The notes below the pieces were generated by a model, which saw only the letters and a list, made by a program, of their open reading frames with translations, did no database searches and had not been told where the DNA came from. A program made the translations under genes and the position numbers. 64,000 bases of DNA from Prunus persica. Its lineage: Eukaryota; Streptophyta; Magnoliopsida; Rosales; Rosaceae. Positions 11,365 through 20,876 of the stretch are shown piece by piece; the stretch's first letter is position 1, and each line of letters begins with the position of its first letter. The stretch covers positions 8,777,744 to 8,841,743 of the forward strand of contig NC_034015.1 in NCBI RefSeq assembly GCF_000346465.2, given 5' to 3'.

Positions 11365-12743
11365 TGTTAATGTATGCATTTTGGGTTTTTCTTTTGGCTT
11401 CCCTTGAAAACTTTGTAATAGGATTTCTATTGTTATTTATCAAGCTCAAGCTTAGATTAAGAATAGCTTCTCTAGGTGTTCTTAACTAACAACTATCCTA
11501 TGGAGATTCAAGCAAGTTGACAAAGGTAAGTATGCATTGCATATCATGGCATTAAAACTGTTTTTATAAAATGATGACTAGTCATCTGTTTCTCGTATGA
11601 CTAGTCATCCTTACTCTGTAGGATTTCCAGCTGGATAACAAACCTTTTTGTCCTATTCTCCTTTCTCTCTCTGCTGCCATGTGGGTATTCTGACCTAAGG
11701 GAATTTTTGTCTTTAAAGGCTATCAATTTCCTCTTTTGGAGTCGTCGCTTTTGGGTGGAAGATTTGGAAAGATTGCTTGCAAGCTTTCTCTTCTTTTTGC
11801 TCAAAAGAGAACCATATATGATATTCATGAGTTTTTCCGAAATGAATTCTACCTCTTGAAAAACTGCATGTGTCTTTGAATCCCATCTAGCTGCATAAAT
11901 CACTCTCATTTATATCTAGGTTTGATTCAAGACTAATTTCTTCAAGAGAATGGTTTCTTGAAGAAATTGGTCATTTTCTCCATGAATCCAAATTTCATTT
12001 CTGTATGAGTTAGAGCTTGCAAGCTAGTGCCATGGGATGAAAGAGTTGGAGAAGGAGCTGCCATTTCCATGAAGAACTGGGCTTCAAGCTTTGCTAAGTT
12101 GGAGAAGAAGATTGCACAAAGGAGGTATTGCTCATCTTCCTAAATAGATCTAGGTTTTGCTTGAGCTTGCTTGTGTTCCTTTGTAAGAATCTTTTTCTAC
12201 TTAGTGGATTGCCTGGTCGGTTGATGACCCCCAGTTTTTCCCAATGGTGGGTTTCTGGGTGAACAATTTCTGATTGCATCTTTGTAATTTTTCTGGGTTT
12301 CTGTTCTTGGTGGTTGACTAGTCATCGTATGAATTTATGGGTTTGTGTTCTTGGTGGTTGACTAGTCATCGTATGAATTGTGGTTGACTAGTCATTGTAT
12401 AAATTCTGGGTTTGTGTCCTTATAGTTGACTAGTCATTATTATCTGCTGTTTGGTGTTTACTTGATTATGATTGTCTTCACACACTTTCACCATAGTTGT
12501 TGCTAGCACAGGGGATGCCTAGATTGATGGGTCCTTCTGAGTGCCTAGGTTGTCACTAGTAATTCTCTAGGCCTGCAGGTACATCTTGGTATGCTCTGTG
12601 TATGTTATTGTTTGGTATAATTCATATCTAACAGTTGACTAGTCATAAGAGTATTTGGTCAAGGTCTAGAGCATATGAAGGTTGTTGCGTTCTTGGTTGA
12701 ATATCTTTTAAATTTACCCCTCGTCACCTAAGTACCAATTTCA
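11365..12743 (+). repeat. 3' LTR of Sirevirus element 1
   Basis: It has the same length (1379 bp) as the 5' LTR, with about six single-base differences that I can see. It is followed by the target duplication ATATG at 12744-12748. Confidence 0.93.
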
Positions 12744-12748
12744 ATATG

Positions 12749-13126
12749 TTTTCACTTGAACATCACAAGGAAAATATGCATTAGGAAAACCTAACCTTCA
12801 AAGCATATATGTGGAAATTCATAAGTAATTGATAGAATTGCATAGGATTGTGACGGTGATGGCTAAACCCTAATTTTCTCTAAATTGTTATTTTTAAAAA
12901 CGTTTTCTTCTTTACTGTTATTATTTCTCAAGTTTCAGATTTTTTTATTATTAATTTAACCTTTTCAAAGTCATAAATTTCAAATATTTAATAAAATCTA
13001 TTTTAATTATTAATTAAGAGTTAGTTTAATTACAAATTAGTCAAACAATCTTTGGGGACAAAGACCTTGCATGAGCATTTATGCTACAATTACCTTGTAT
13101 TCTTGCAAGTACTTATTTTCAGTGAT
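12749..13126 (+). mobile_element. Right part of the second-layer non-coding insert
   Basis: This continues the insert that begins at 3926, after the Sirevirus target duplication. It is AT-rich and non-coding, ends near CTTGCAAGTACTTATTTTCA, and is followed by the right copy of TTTAACCCTATT (13127-13138). Confidence 0.45.
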
Positions 13127-13138
13127 TTTAACCCTATT

Positions 13139-13252
13139 GCGCAGGTACAAAAAAATCCTATCATTCTTCATAACAAAGTCCCAATAAAAATAATTACTAC
13201 CATGCAATTTGACAATGATAGCTTGAAGAGAATCATATTTTTCACTAGCCAT
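13139..13252 (-). pseudogene. Copia gag start (upstream part of the split gag)
   Basis: Reading down from ATG at 13252, the protein begins MASEKYDSLQAIIVKLHG and continues SNYFYWDFVMKN. This is the conserved N-terminus of plant copia gag (a KLxGxNYxYWxxxMKN pattern). The frame leads into the duplication at 13127 and continues in the part that begins at 3913. Confidence 0.85.
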
Positions 13253-13436
13253 GTGCAAAACAATATAGAAGAGACAAGAACCAAAAGCAGCGGAAACCAA
13301 AATAAATGAAAAACCAAGAAGACAAGAGCAGCCGTCACCAAAAAATGTAGCAGCAAATCAACAAGGAAACACCACATACACGAATCAAGAAGGCATAACG
13401 GAGGAAGAACAAAAAAACCAGCAGCAACCTAGGAGG

Positions 13437-13451
13437 ATCGCTTTGATACCA
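13437..13451 (-). promoter_or_regulatory. Primer-binding site of the outer copia element
   Basis: On the minus strand TGGTATCAAAGCG directly follows the LTR end TTGTTCACA. It matches initiator methionine tRNA with one change from the usual TGGTATCAGAGC. Confidence 0.82.
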
Positions 13452-13632
13452 TGTGAACAATTCAAGCAGAAGCAGAGAATGCCAATGTATTCACAAATCG
13501 ATAGGATAATAAAGCTGCTGTACGTTTACAATATATAGACATATAAAGATGCCCTCGATAAGTAAAAGCCCTAACTACCCTTAAAAGACACCGACTCAAA
13601 GATATATTAATATTCGCTATACAATCGTCACA
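13452..13632 (-). repeat. 5' LTR (181 bp) of the outer copia element
   Basis: On the minus strand it runs from TGTGACGATTG at 13632 to TTGTTCACA at 13452, with TG and CA ends. The primer site follows on the inside. The partner LTR is only partly in the window (1-29). Confidence 0.85.
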
Positions 13633-14080
13633 TATGAAATCCCAAAGGGTGCAAATAAACTTAGATATGGTATATTATAATACATTGCTCAGAGTTGTGG
13701 AGAGGAGTAGGACATAATTCAACTGACTGTGGAAGAAAGCAGTTCAATGGGAACAGGAAGATGAAGTGCAAGAGCAAGAAGTTGAACGGGAAGAGGAAGG
13801 GAAGTTGCAAGCAGCTCAACCCAGCAGTCTCTTAAGAAAGGCTAAGCTATAGGCAAAGGCTGCTTTCTTTATTATGATTTGGTTGATTACTTTGAATTCC
13901 TTGCTTCACTAATTCAGATTTTCTTGGTTTCTCTGAATTGTAGGCTATTAGAGGAGGTTTGGCTAGAAATGGAGGGACTCAACCTGCTGCAAGTAATGTG
14001 GGATCAAAATCCCACTCTGTTTTTGCAATCTAGAATACACTTATGTTGTCTGCTTTGTGAAGATATTTTGAACTGAAAAG
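13633..14080 (+). pseudogene. Decayed fragment, possibly the zinc-knuckle tail of a Mutator-type transposase
   Basis: Near 13685 the plus strand reads CSE, then after a one-base shift CGEE, then GHNSTDCGRK. This resembles the C-x2-C-x4-GHN-x3-C knuckle at the end of plant MuDR-type transposases. A pyrimidine-rich stretch ending in GAATTGTAG (about 13941) followed by AIRGGLARNGGTQPAASN could be an intron end and the start of a glycine-rich tail. No frame is open for long. This is a weak assignment. It could be any GHN-type knuckle protein fragment. Confidence 0.35.
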
Positions 14081-14474
14081 TTGTATGAAACTATCTTTGA
14101 GCTCTATGTTTTTGTGCTCAGTCTATTTGATGGTTTTGAGCTTGGTGATTTTGCTCAGTCATGTTTTGGGTTTAAGCTTGGTGATTTTGTGCTTAGTCTA
14201 GTTTAGGGTTTTGAGCTCTGTGATGTGAAGATATCATTCAAGTGGAACAAATTGAGGTCTGTTAATGGATTAGTTGTGCATATTATTTGCAACCAAATTC
14301 ATGTAATGCAGCCCCACGTTGATACCACGACCAATAGTCCCTTTGGTGAGGATATTCTGAAAGAAGCACTAGGTTGGGTAAAAAGTTACAAGAAAATTTA
14401 ATTGGGGACTAATTTGATATTTGACTAATAGAAAGCAAATTATTAGCAAGAGATAATACAAGAAAAGTCAATTA
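14081..14474. other. No gene seen
   Basis: About 390 bp of AT-rich DNA. A short repeated phrase (GAGCTTGGTGATTTTG near 14138 and AAGCTTGGTGATTTTG near 14175) is the only structure I notice. It ends where similarity to the thaumatin-like gene begins. Confidence 0.6.
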
Positions 14475-15114
14475 CAATTGCCCCTACACGGTCTGGCCAG
14501 CCTCCTTTGGAAATCCTCAATTATCAACCACAGGGTTCGAGTTAGCATCCCAAGCTAACTTCCAGCTAGACACTCCGGTGCCATGGAGCGGTCGCTTCTG
14601 GGCCCGAACTGGATGCTCCACGGACGCCTCTGGAAAGTTCGTCTGCGAAACCGCAGACTGTGACTCTGGTCAGCTCATGTGCAACGGTAAGACTGGCATT
14701 CCGCCGGCAACTTTAGCGGAATTCACTATTGCAGCAGGCGGAGGACAAGATTTCTACGATGTTAGTCTTGTTGATGGCTTCAACTTGCCCATGTCTGTGA
14801 CTCCACAAGGCGGTACCGGCACCTGCAAGACGGGTAGTTGCGCGGCGAATGTGAACGCAGTTTGTCCGACTGACCTGCAAAAGATAGGGTCCGATGGGAG
14901 CGTGGTTGCCTGCTTGAGCGCATGTGTTAAATTCGGTGACCCACAGTACTGTTGCACTCCGCCTCAAGAAACTAAAGAGAAATGCCCACCAACAAATTAC
15001 TCTCAGATATTCCATGACCAATGCCCCGACGCTTACAGCTATGCTTATGATGACAACAAGGGTTTATTTACGTGCAGTGGTGGACCTAACTACCTCATTA
15101 CTTTCTGCCCATGA
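14475..15114 (+). pseudogene. 5'-truncated thaumatin-like protein copy (exon 2 only)
   Basis: The reading frame from about 14475 to the stop at 15112-15114 is almost identical to exon 2 of the intact gene at 34797-35467. It starts at NCPYTVWPASFGNPQ and ends at PNYLITFCP. It keeps all 16 cysteines of the family, the thaumatin signature region (GRFWARTGCSTD) and the acidic-cleft residues. It lacks exon 1, the signal peptide and the first residues of the mature protein. The upstream DNA is unrelated to the intact gene's intron. Without a secretion signal or start codon it is probably a dead duplicate, although the frame is still open. The similarity continues into the 3' flank to about 15375, so the duplicated block was about 0.9 kb. 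Confidence 0.85.
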
Positions 15115-15400
15115 TGAGCATACATATATATATGAACTATAGAAAGGACAAGGTCTTTAATAAAGATAGGACTCTCATGCAATGTGTCGATAATTAGTCC
15201 GGCTCTATATTAAACGTTTGATCTTTAATAAAGGTTAGACTCTCGACATGTAATTGGTAACGTATCGATTATTATAGTCTGGCTATGTATCAAGCACTTG
15301 ATCTTCAATGAAGATAGAATTGTCTACATGTAATTGATAATGTGTCGATATTATTATCGTCAATAATAAACATTTTGATATGTTAACAATATACTTTTGC
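15115..15400 (+). repeat. Duplicated 3' flank of the thaumatin-like gene
   Basis: This matches 35468-35739. It contains the same tandem units beginning GATCTTYAAT, each with a polyadenylation-like AATAAA or AATGAA. The match stops near TTTTGATATG, where the other copy meets a Sirevirus LTR fragment. Confidence 0.8.
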
Positions 15401-15765
15401 CAAACTTCAATAAAATATATATGCGAATATTGATAGTCCGGTATTTAATTAAAGATAGAATTAATGTCATGCACAAAGAATTTTTGGAAAATATATTGCA
15501 CACAAAATTTGTGTGAAATATATATTACCCCTCTTTCATTATGTTACAATAACAGAAAATTATGAATGATTTTATGTGAACAAATGGTGTCCAGATGATG
15601 CAATTAGGTTCAGTAGCAAATGGTAAGTACAATAACATGTCAAAATGGATAAAAGCATCAACTTCAAATAAATCTACATTTTAAATCGCATGTCATGTCA
15701 TGTAATCTTCAAATGTGATTCAAAAATTTGATCTCCGTAAACTTATTGAGAATAAATTGCAATTA
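15401..15765. other. No gene seen
   Basis: AT-rich DNA with no frame, repeat or motif that I can support. Confidence 0.6.
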
Positions 15766-16235
15766 ATGTTGGAAAAATTACCTCACCTAAGGACACTAGG
15801 CTTGGGAAAGCGACTGGTCGCCAAACTTCAAGCGACCGGTCGCAGATGAATCTGCCTAAAAACGACCCGTCACCAGGCATCAAGTGACCGATCACTGGAG
15901 ACTCTGCCAAAATGCGACCAGTCGAACTGTCTAGGAGACCGGTCGCTTCAGTCGTGTTGTTTTCGTTTTCCACGTGTTTTGAAGTCCTCTTTTCATGTGC
16001 TATTGCTTTCCACTTCATTGCAAGGACTTTTTGGGTCACTTCAGAGTTAAATGAAGGTTGGCAAGCTGCTGGAAAGCTGAGATAGCATTTTTGGTATGTT
16101 GTTGACGTGTTTCAATGAGTACCTACTCTTTGGCTCTAGAAAGGGTGGCTGATGTGAAGGCATAGGATGGCTGGTGTGCAGGCATTAATGATTTGCCTAA
16201 GCTATGGTTTATGATGGGTGACTAAAGCCATAAAT
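15766..16235 (+). repeat. Palindrome cluster with GACCGGTC cores; possible fragment of another Sirevirus LTR
   Basis: Between 15811 and 15955 there are six perfect or imperfect 12-bp palindromes of the form GCGACYRGTCGC: near 15811, 15830, 15861, 15885, 15917 and 15939. They are spaced about 20-32 bp apart. The segment begins TGTTGGAAAAATT, which could be an LTR start, and is interrupted at 16236 by Sirevirus element 2. The shared core GACYRGTC links it to the TGACTAGTCA arrays of the neighbouring Sireviruses. That link is inference. Confidence 0.5.
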
Positions 16236-17610
16236 TGTTAATGTATATATTTTAAGTTTTTCTTTTGGCTTCCTTGACAACTTTGTAATAAGATTTCTAT
16301 TTTTATTTATCAAGCTCAAGTTTAGATTGAGAATACCTTCTCTAGGTATTCTTAACTAACAACAATCCTATGGAGGTTCAAGCAAATTGACAAAGGTAAA
16401 TTGTGCATTGCATAACATTGCATTAAACTGTTTTCATAAAATGATGACTAGTCATCTGTTTCTTGTATGACTAGTCATCCTTGCTCTGTAGGATTTCCAG
16501 TTGGATAACCAACTTTTTTGTCCTATTCTCTTTTCTCTCTCTACTGCCATGTGTGATTCTGACCTAAGGGAATTTTTGTCTGTAAAGGCTAAGGAATTCC
16601 TCTTTGGGCAATCGTCTCTTTTGGGTGGAAGTTTTGAAAAGTTTAGCTTGCCATCTTTCGCTTCTACTTCCTCAAGAGAGAACCATCTTATTTTCATCTA
16701 TGAGTTTTTTCAAATTGATTTCTTTTTGAAAAACTGCATTTGAAATACTAATCTGCATCTAGCTACTTAAAACACTCTCTCATTTATATCCAGGTCAGAT
16801 TCAAGATTGATTTCTTCAAGAGTATGGTTTCTTGAAGAAATTGGTCATTCTTATTTGAATCCAAATTTTTGTTTCTGTTTGAGTTAGAGCTTGCAAGCTA
16901 GTGCCATGGGATGAACGAGCTGGAGAAGGAGCTGTTATTGCCATGAAGAACTGAGCTTCAAGCTTTGCTAAGTTGGAGAAGAAGATTGCACAAAGGAGGT
17001 ATAGCTCATCTTCCTAAATAGATCTAGTTTTTCCTTAAGCTTGCTTGTGTTCCTTTGTAAGAATATTTTTTTACTTAGTGGATTGCCTGGTCGGTTGATG
17101 ACCCCCAGTTTTTTCAAATTGTGGGTTTCTGGGTGAACAATTTCTGTTTGCATCTCTGTAATTTTTCTGAGTTTGTGTTCTTGGTGGTTGACCAGTCATC
17201 GTATGAATTATGGTTGACTAGTCATCATATGAATTATGAGTTTGTGTTCTTAGTGGTTGACTAGTAATCGTATGAATTCTGGGTTTGTATCCTTGTAGTT
17301 GACTAGTCATCATTATCTGCTGTTTGGAGTTTGCTTGATTATGTTGTCTTCACACACTTTCACCATAGTTGTTGCTAGCACAAGGGATGCCTAGATTGAC
17401 GGATCCTTCTGAGTGCCTAGATTGTCACTAGTAATTCTCTAGGCTTGCAGGTACATCTTGGTATGCTCTGTGTATGTTATTATTTGGTTTAATTCATATC
17501 TGACAGTTGACTAGTCATAAGAGTATTTGGTCAAGGTCTAGAGTGTGTGAAGTTCGTTGCGTTCTTGGTTGAATATCTTTTAAGTTTACCCATCGTCACC
17601 TAAGTACCAA
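16236..17610 (+). repeat. 5' LTR of Sirevirus element 2
   Basis: It starts TGTTAATG after the possible target sequence TAAAT and ends ACCAA. A 6-bp deletion removed the final ATTTCA that element 1 has. It carries the same palindrome array, with some members mutated (GACCAGTC near 17189 and GACTAGTA near 17262). Confidence 0.88.
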
Positions 17611-17611
17611 T

Positions 17612-17626
17612 TGGTATCAGAGCACT
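17612..17626 (+). promoter_or_regulatory. Primer-binding site of Sirevirus element 2
   Basis: TGGTATCAGAGCACT matches the initiator methionine tRNA primer site of element 1. Confidence 0.85.
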
Positions 17627-17657
17627 AGCTCTTAACATAAATAGAGAGATCCTTTGG

Positions 17658-19160
17658 GTGCTAATTGGTATTAGGTGTGCAAACATAAAAATGGATCAAA
17701 TTGCTCCTTGCATTCATGATGAGCTTGCCTTGTTTGTTAAGAATTATAGAAGGGTTGTCAAAGATAAAACCAAAGTAATTAGGAATTGTCAGAATCTTCC
17801 TAGTTCGTCTACATGTGTGTCTCAAGACAATGTTTTTAAGGAGATGAATTTTTTGGAATCTTATAGCTTTAGGGAGAACAAAAGTTTAAAGGGTCTTGTA
17901 AAGTGCTATCTATGTGGTGGTGTTGGTCACATTAATGTGGAATGTGCAAATAACCACATGACAGAGTCTAATGGGAGAGAAGAGTCAATTAGTGCACAAT
18001 GGAGTGATAATGATAGTGATGATTCCAATAACTATATCACTTCATCTTATGAAGAGGCAAATAATTTTGCCTTTATTGGTTCTGTTCATAACTCTAGCCT
18101 TGCTAGCGTTCATGTAGTTAAGGAAGGAAAATCTGATTCAGGAAATGAATCTGTGTCTGGAGATGATAGGCAGGATGACCAGTCGTACAGGGAACATGAT
18201 GACCAGTCATACAAGGAACATGATGACCAATCATACTTGGGTATGTGTGAAAAGTATGATGTCCTTTTTACTGAAACTTCCAAGCTTAAGGAAAGAAATC
18301 TCTTACGTGAAGGGAAGGTAAAGAACCTGAAAATTCTTAATTACACTTTTAAAGAAGCAAATAATGAATTGAGTGAAAATGTTGAGACCTTGGAGAGTGA
18401 AAGGGATTCATTGATTGTCATTAAAAATGACATTTCAAACCAAGTGAATGTGCTCAAGGAAAACAACCTGATTTTCCAAGCCTTCAACAAGAACTTGTTG
18501 ACTCAGATAAATGAGGCAAATGACGCGATGATCAAGCTTACCATAGGGGCTAAAAAAGTGGATAAAATGTTGAATATGGGTAAGGTTCATGGAGACAAAA
18601 CTGGTTTTGGTTATGGTTATTCTAGTTTATGTGTTCCTCCTCCTTTGACCACATTTGTCAAGGAGTCAAATACAAAGTTTGATGTTTTAGAGCCAACTAG
18701 GACTCAAAGATTCATTCCTACTTGTCACCATTGTGGTGTGAAAGGTCACATTCGACCTAGGTGTAATGCTCTAAAGAATGTGTCTAGAGCAACCAATGCA
18801 AATGGCTTTAAGAACCATATTTCATCTCTTAAAACATGTGAGCTTGCAAAATCTGTTCTTTGTAAAAGGGATAAACATTCTTCACTTTTCCCAAAACCAA
18901 AAAGGTTCATTCCTACTTGCCATCATTGTGGCACATTAGGACACATAAGACCAAAGTGGTTTGAACTTAGGAATTTTGAGAAAAAGTCTTTTGTTCATTT
19001 CAAGAAAGTAAATGATGACTCACTTCAAACTCAAGTGAATGATCTTCTTTATAAAGTTGTCAAAATTCCTAAGGTGATCTCTTTGCCTCATAAAGTCTCA
19101 AAAGTGAAGCAAGTTTGGATCAAGAAGGAAGACCATGCTCTTCCTCATGTTGGTGACTAG
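17658..19160 (+). CDS. Sirevirus gag (element 2), uninterrupted frame of 500 codons
   Basis: The first ATG-like start after the primer site is placed by comparison with elements 1 and 3. The frame is open for about 500 residues. It contains knuckle 1 (CYLCGGVGHINVEC, near residue 83), a threefold repeat of DDQSYxEH (residues 170-195), a coiled-coil stretch (about 200-300), knuckle 2 (CHHCGVKGHIRPRC, near 355) and a third, damaged knuckle (CHHCGTLGHIRPKW, near 415) whose last cysteine is tryptophan. The tail is basic. The protein would assemble particles and package RNA. It is the only long open retroelement frame in the window, so this element could in principle supply gag but no enzymes. Confidence 0.85.
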   Translation: MLIGIRCANIKMDQIAPCIHDELALFVKNYRRVVKDKTKVIRNCQNLPSSSTCVSQDNVFKEMNFLESYSFRENKSLKGLVKCYLCGGVGHINVECANNHMTESNGREESISAQWSDNDSDDSNNYITSSYEEANNFAFIGSVHNSSLASVHVVKEGKSDSGNESVSGDDRQDDQSYREHDDQSYKEHDDQSYLGMCEKYDVLFTETSKLKERNLLREGKVKNLKILNYTFKEANNELSENVETLESERDSLIVIKNDISNQVNVLKENNLIFQAFNKNLLTQINEANDAMIKLTIGAKKVDKMLNMGKVHGDKTGFGYGYSSLCVPPPLTTFVKESNTKFDVLEPTRTQRFIPTCHHCGVKGHIRPRCNALKNVSRATNANGFKNHISSLKTCELAKSVLCKRDKHSSLFPKPKRFIPTCHHCGTLGHIRPKWFELRNFEKKSFVHFKKVNDDSLQTQVNDLLYKVVKIPKVISLPHKVSKVKQVWIKKEDHALPHVGD

Positions 19161-19379
19161 TTTATTTATTTTATGTATCTAGACCATTCTCTTGTTTGTG
19201 TGTGCTTCATGGAGTCTAGATACATTGTCATGCATTTGAACCTTGTTCTTTTGTTTTATTAGGATTCATTTGTTTTATTATTTTTAAATGTGGTCATTGC
19301 ATGCATGTCTTTCAATCATCTCTCTCACAGTGCTTTGAATCTGGGGTGATCAACAAAATTTCATGTTCTTTTGAACTTG

Positions 19380-20247
19380 TTCACATTTATCTTGTTGGTC
19401 TTGTCCAAACATTTTCCCTTGGTGGCAAAGAATACATCCTATCCATTGTAGATGACTTCTTTGGGTTTATTTAGGTCTCACTCTTGCTTGAAAAATCAGA
19501 AACCTTTCAAAGGTTTAAATCTATCTACCATCTTTTATAAAAAGTTAAGATGACTAGTCATCTGCCTCTTGTTAGAATTAGAACAGATCATGGTTCTGAG
19601 TTTGAGAATTCTCAACTTCTGAAATTTTGCGAGTTGATGAGAATTAAGCATGAGTTCTCTGCACCTATTACACCTCAGCAAAATGGTGTTGTGGAATGAA
19701 AAAAAAAAATAGAGTTCTTGTTGAGATGGGTAGGGTGATGCTCAATGGCAAAAATTTTGCTAAACATTTTTTGGGCTTACATCTCAAACATGGTGTTTTT
19801 GAGGTATGGTGCCAAACAAACTCCCTATGTGCTTTGGAAAGGTAAGAAACCGAATGTGTCTTATTTTAGAGTCTTTGGTAGCACATGTTTTATCTTAAGA
19901 GATTGGGAACACCTTGCTAAGTTTGACTCTAAAAGTGACAAAGGAATTTTTCTTGGGAATTCCACTTTAAGCCGAGCCTATAGAGTATACAATTATAGGA
20001 CCGGAACCATCATGTCAATATTGATGACTTTGCTGCCTCTTCTGAGATGGCATTAGATGAGGATGGTCTTTTATTTTCTATGCTTGAGGAAGAATCTCCA
20101 TGTCTGGATCTAGTGGTTGACCTGTCAATCTTTAGCAAATCAGTTGACCAGTCAACTCTTGACAATTATGTTCCAGTTGACCTGTCAACTTGTCATAATC
20201 AACCTCAGAATCTCAGCTCATCTGTCCCTGTTGAAAACTCTCTATAG
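19380..20247 (+). pseudogene. Sirevirus integrase remnant and linker (element 2)
   Basis: The region includes VHIYLVGLVQTFSLGG, RTDHGSEFENSQLLKF, HEFSAPITPQQNGVVE followed by a stop, YGAKQTPYVLWKGKKPN, and YFRVFGSTCFILRDWEHLAKF. This is a copia integrase with its C-terminal module. The first catalytic aspartate is tyrosine. The second (RTDHGSEF) and the glutamate of QQNGVVE are kept. Stops near 19472, 19541 and 19697 break it. At 20047-20247 follows a linker rich in VDLS/VDQS, whose DNA contains TTGACCAGTCAA and TTGACCTGTCAA, close to the LTR palindrome. After CCTGTTGAAAACTC the reverse transcriptase is missing. Confidence 0.85.
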
Positions 20248-20876
20248 AAGCAAGATAAGAAGCCTTCTCTACTTGACTGCAAGTAGACCTGACATTTCCT
20301 ATAGTGTAGGAGTTTTGTGCTAGGTTCCAAAGTGATCCCAAAGAGTCTCATTTGTTTGCTGTCAAAAGAATCATAAAATATGTGAGTAGAACTTTTGAGT
20401 TTGGGTTGTGGTATACTTATGACACTTGTGTCAATCTTGTTGAGTATAGTGATGCCGATTGGGCAGGTTGTAGTAATGGTAGGAAAAGCACTTCCGGGAG
20501 GGTCTTTTATGTAGGCAACAACCTTGTTGCTTGGCATAGCAAAAAATAGAAATCTATCTCTTTATTCATTGCTGAAGCAGAGTATGTTATAGCTGGGAGT
20601 TGCTGCACTCAACTCTTTTGGATGAGACAAATGTTGGAAGACTATGGTCTTGCTCAATCATGCTTTCTAATCTATTGTGACAACATGAGTGCTATAGATA
20701 TTTCTAAAAATCTTGTTCAACACTCTAGGACTAAGCATATAGACATTAGACACCATTTTATTAGAGATCTTGTGGAAGACAAAATTCTATCTTTGGAATT
20801 TGTTCCCTCTGAGAAACAGCTAGCAGATATACTCACCAAGGCCTTGGACTTTCAGAAACATGTCATACTTAGGTAG
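20248..20876 (+). pseudogene. Sirevirus end of reverse transcriptase plus RNase H (element 2)
   Basis: It runs from SLLYLTASRPDISYSVG to QLADILTKALDFQKHV, nearly the same as 8385-8993. It has the same extra base after ISYSVG (near 20312) and the same stop in WHSKK-stop (near 20547). The RNase H residues VEYSDADWAG and YCDNMSAIDISKN are kept. It is not translatable as one frame. Confidence 0.87.

Larger units (their letters stand above)
4920..12743 (+). mobile_element. Sirevirus-type Ty1/copia element 1, non-autonomous, recent
   Basis: This is a complete insertion of 7824 bp. It has two LTRs of 1379 bp each, a 5-bp target duplication, a primer-binding site at 6301, a gag frame with one stop, heavily deleted pol, a long 3' non-coding region and a purine tract next to the 3' LTR. 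Long LTRs, a large gag with a coiled coil and two kinds of zinc knuckle (one followed by HIRPRC), and a long region after RNase H match the SIRE/Maximus (Sirevirus) lineage of copia. The whole middle of pol is missing, so it must have moved using proteins of another element. Side-by-side reading shows about six differences between the LTRs, so insertion was recent. Confidence 0.93.
1..13632 (-). mobile_element. Outer Ty1/copia LTR retrotransposon, decayed and split by nested insertions
   Basis: Minus-strand order is 5' LTR (13452-13632), primer site, gag start (13252 downward), a 9.2-kb insertion (3926-13126), the rest of gag, protease, integrase, reverse transcriptase, RNase H, a purine tract and the first 29 bases of the 3' LTR at the window edge. 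The two LTR starts match: minus-strand TGTGACNATTGTATAGC at position 29 and at 13632. Gag residues before the gap (WDFVMKN) and after it (WINNSVD, WDQLALTE) belong to the same copia gag family, so this was one element. It carries many stops and frameshifts and cannot encode its own proteins. Its short LTRs and the layers inserted in it make it the oldest unit in this part of the window. Confidence 0.88.

Noticed and set aside
14713..15021. Long open frames antisense to the thaumatin-like copies (also 35107-35310)
   Set aside because: They mirror the conserved sense codons, carry no motif, and exist only because the sense frame is codon-biased.
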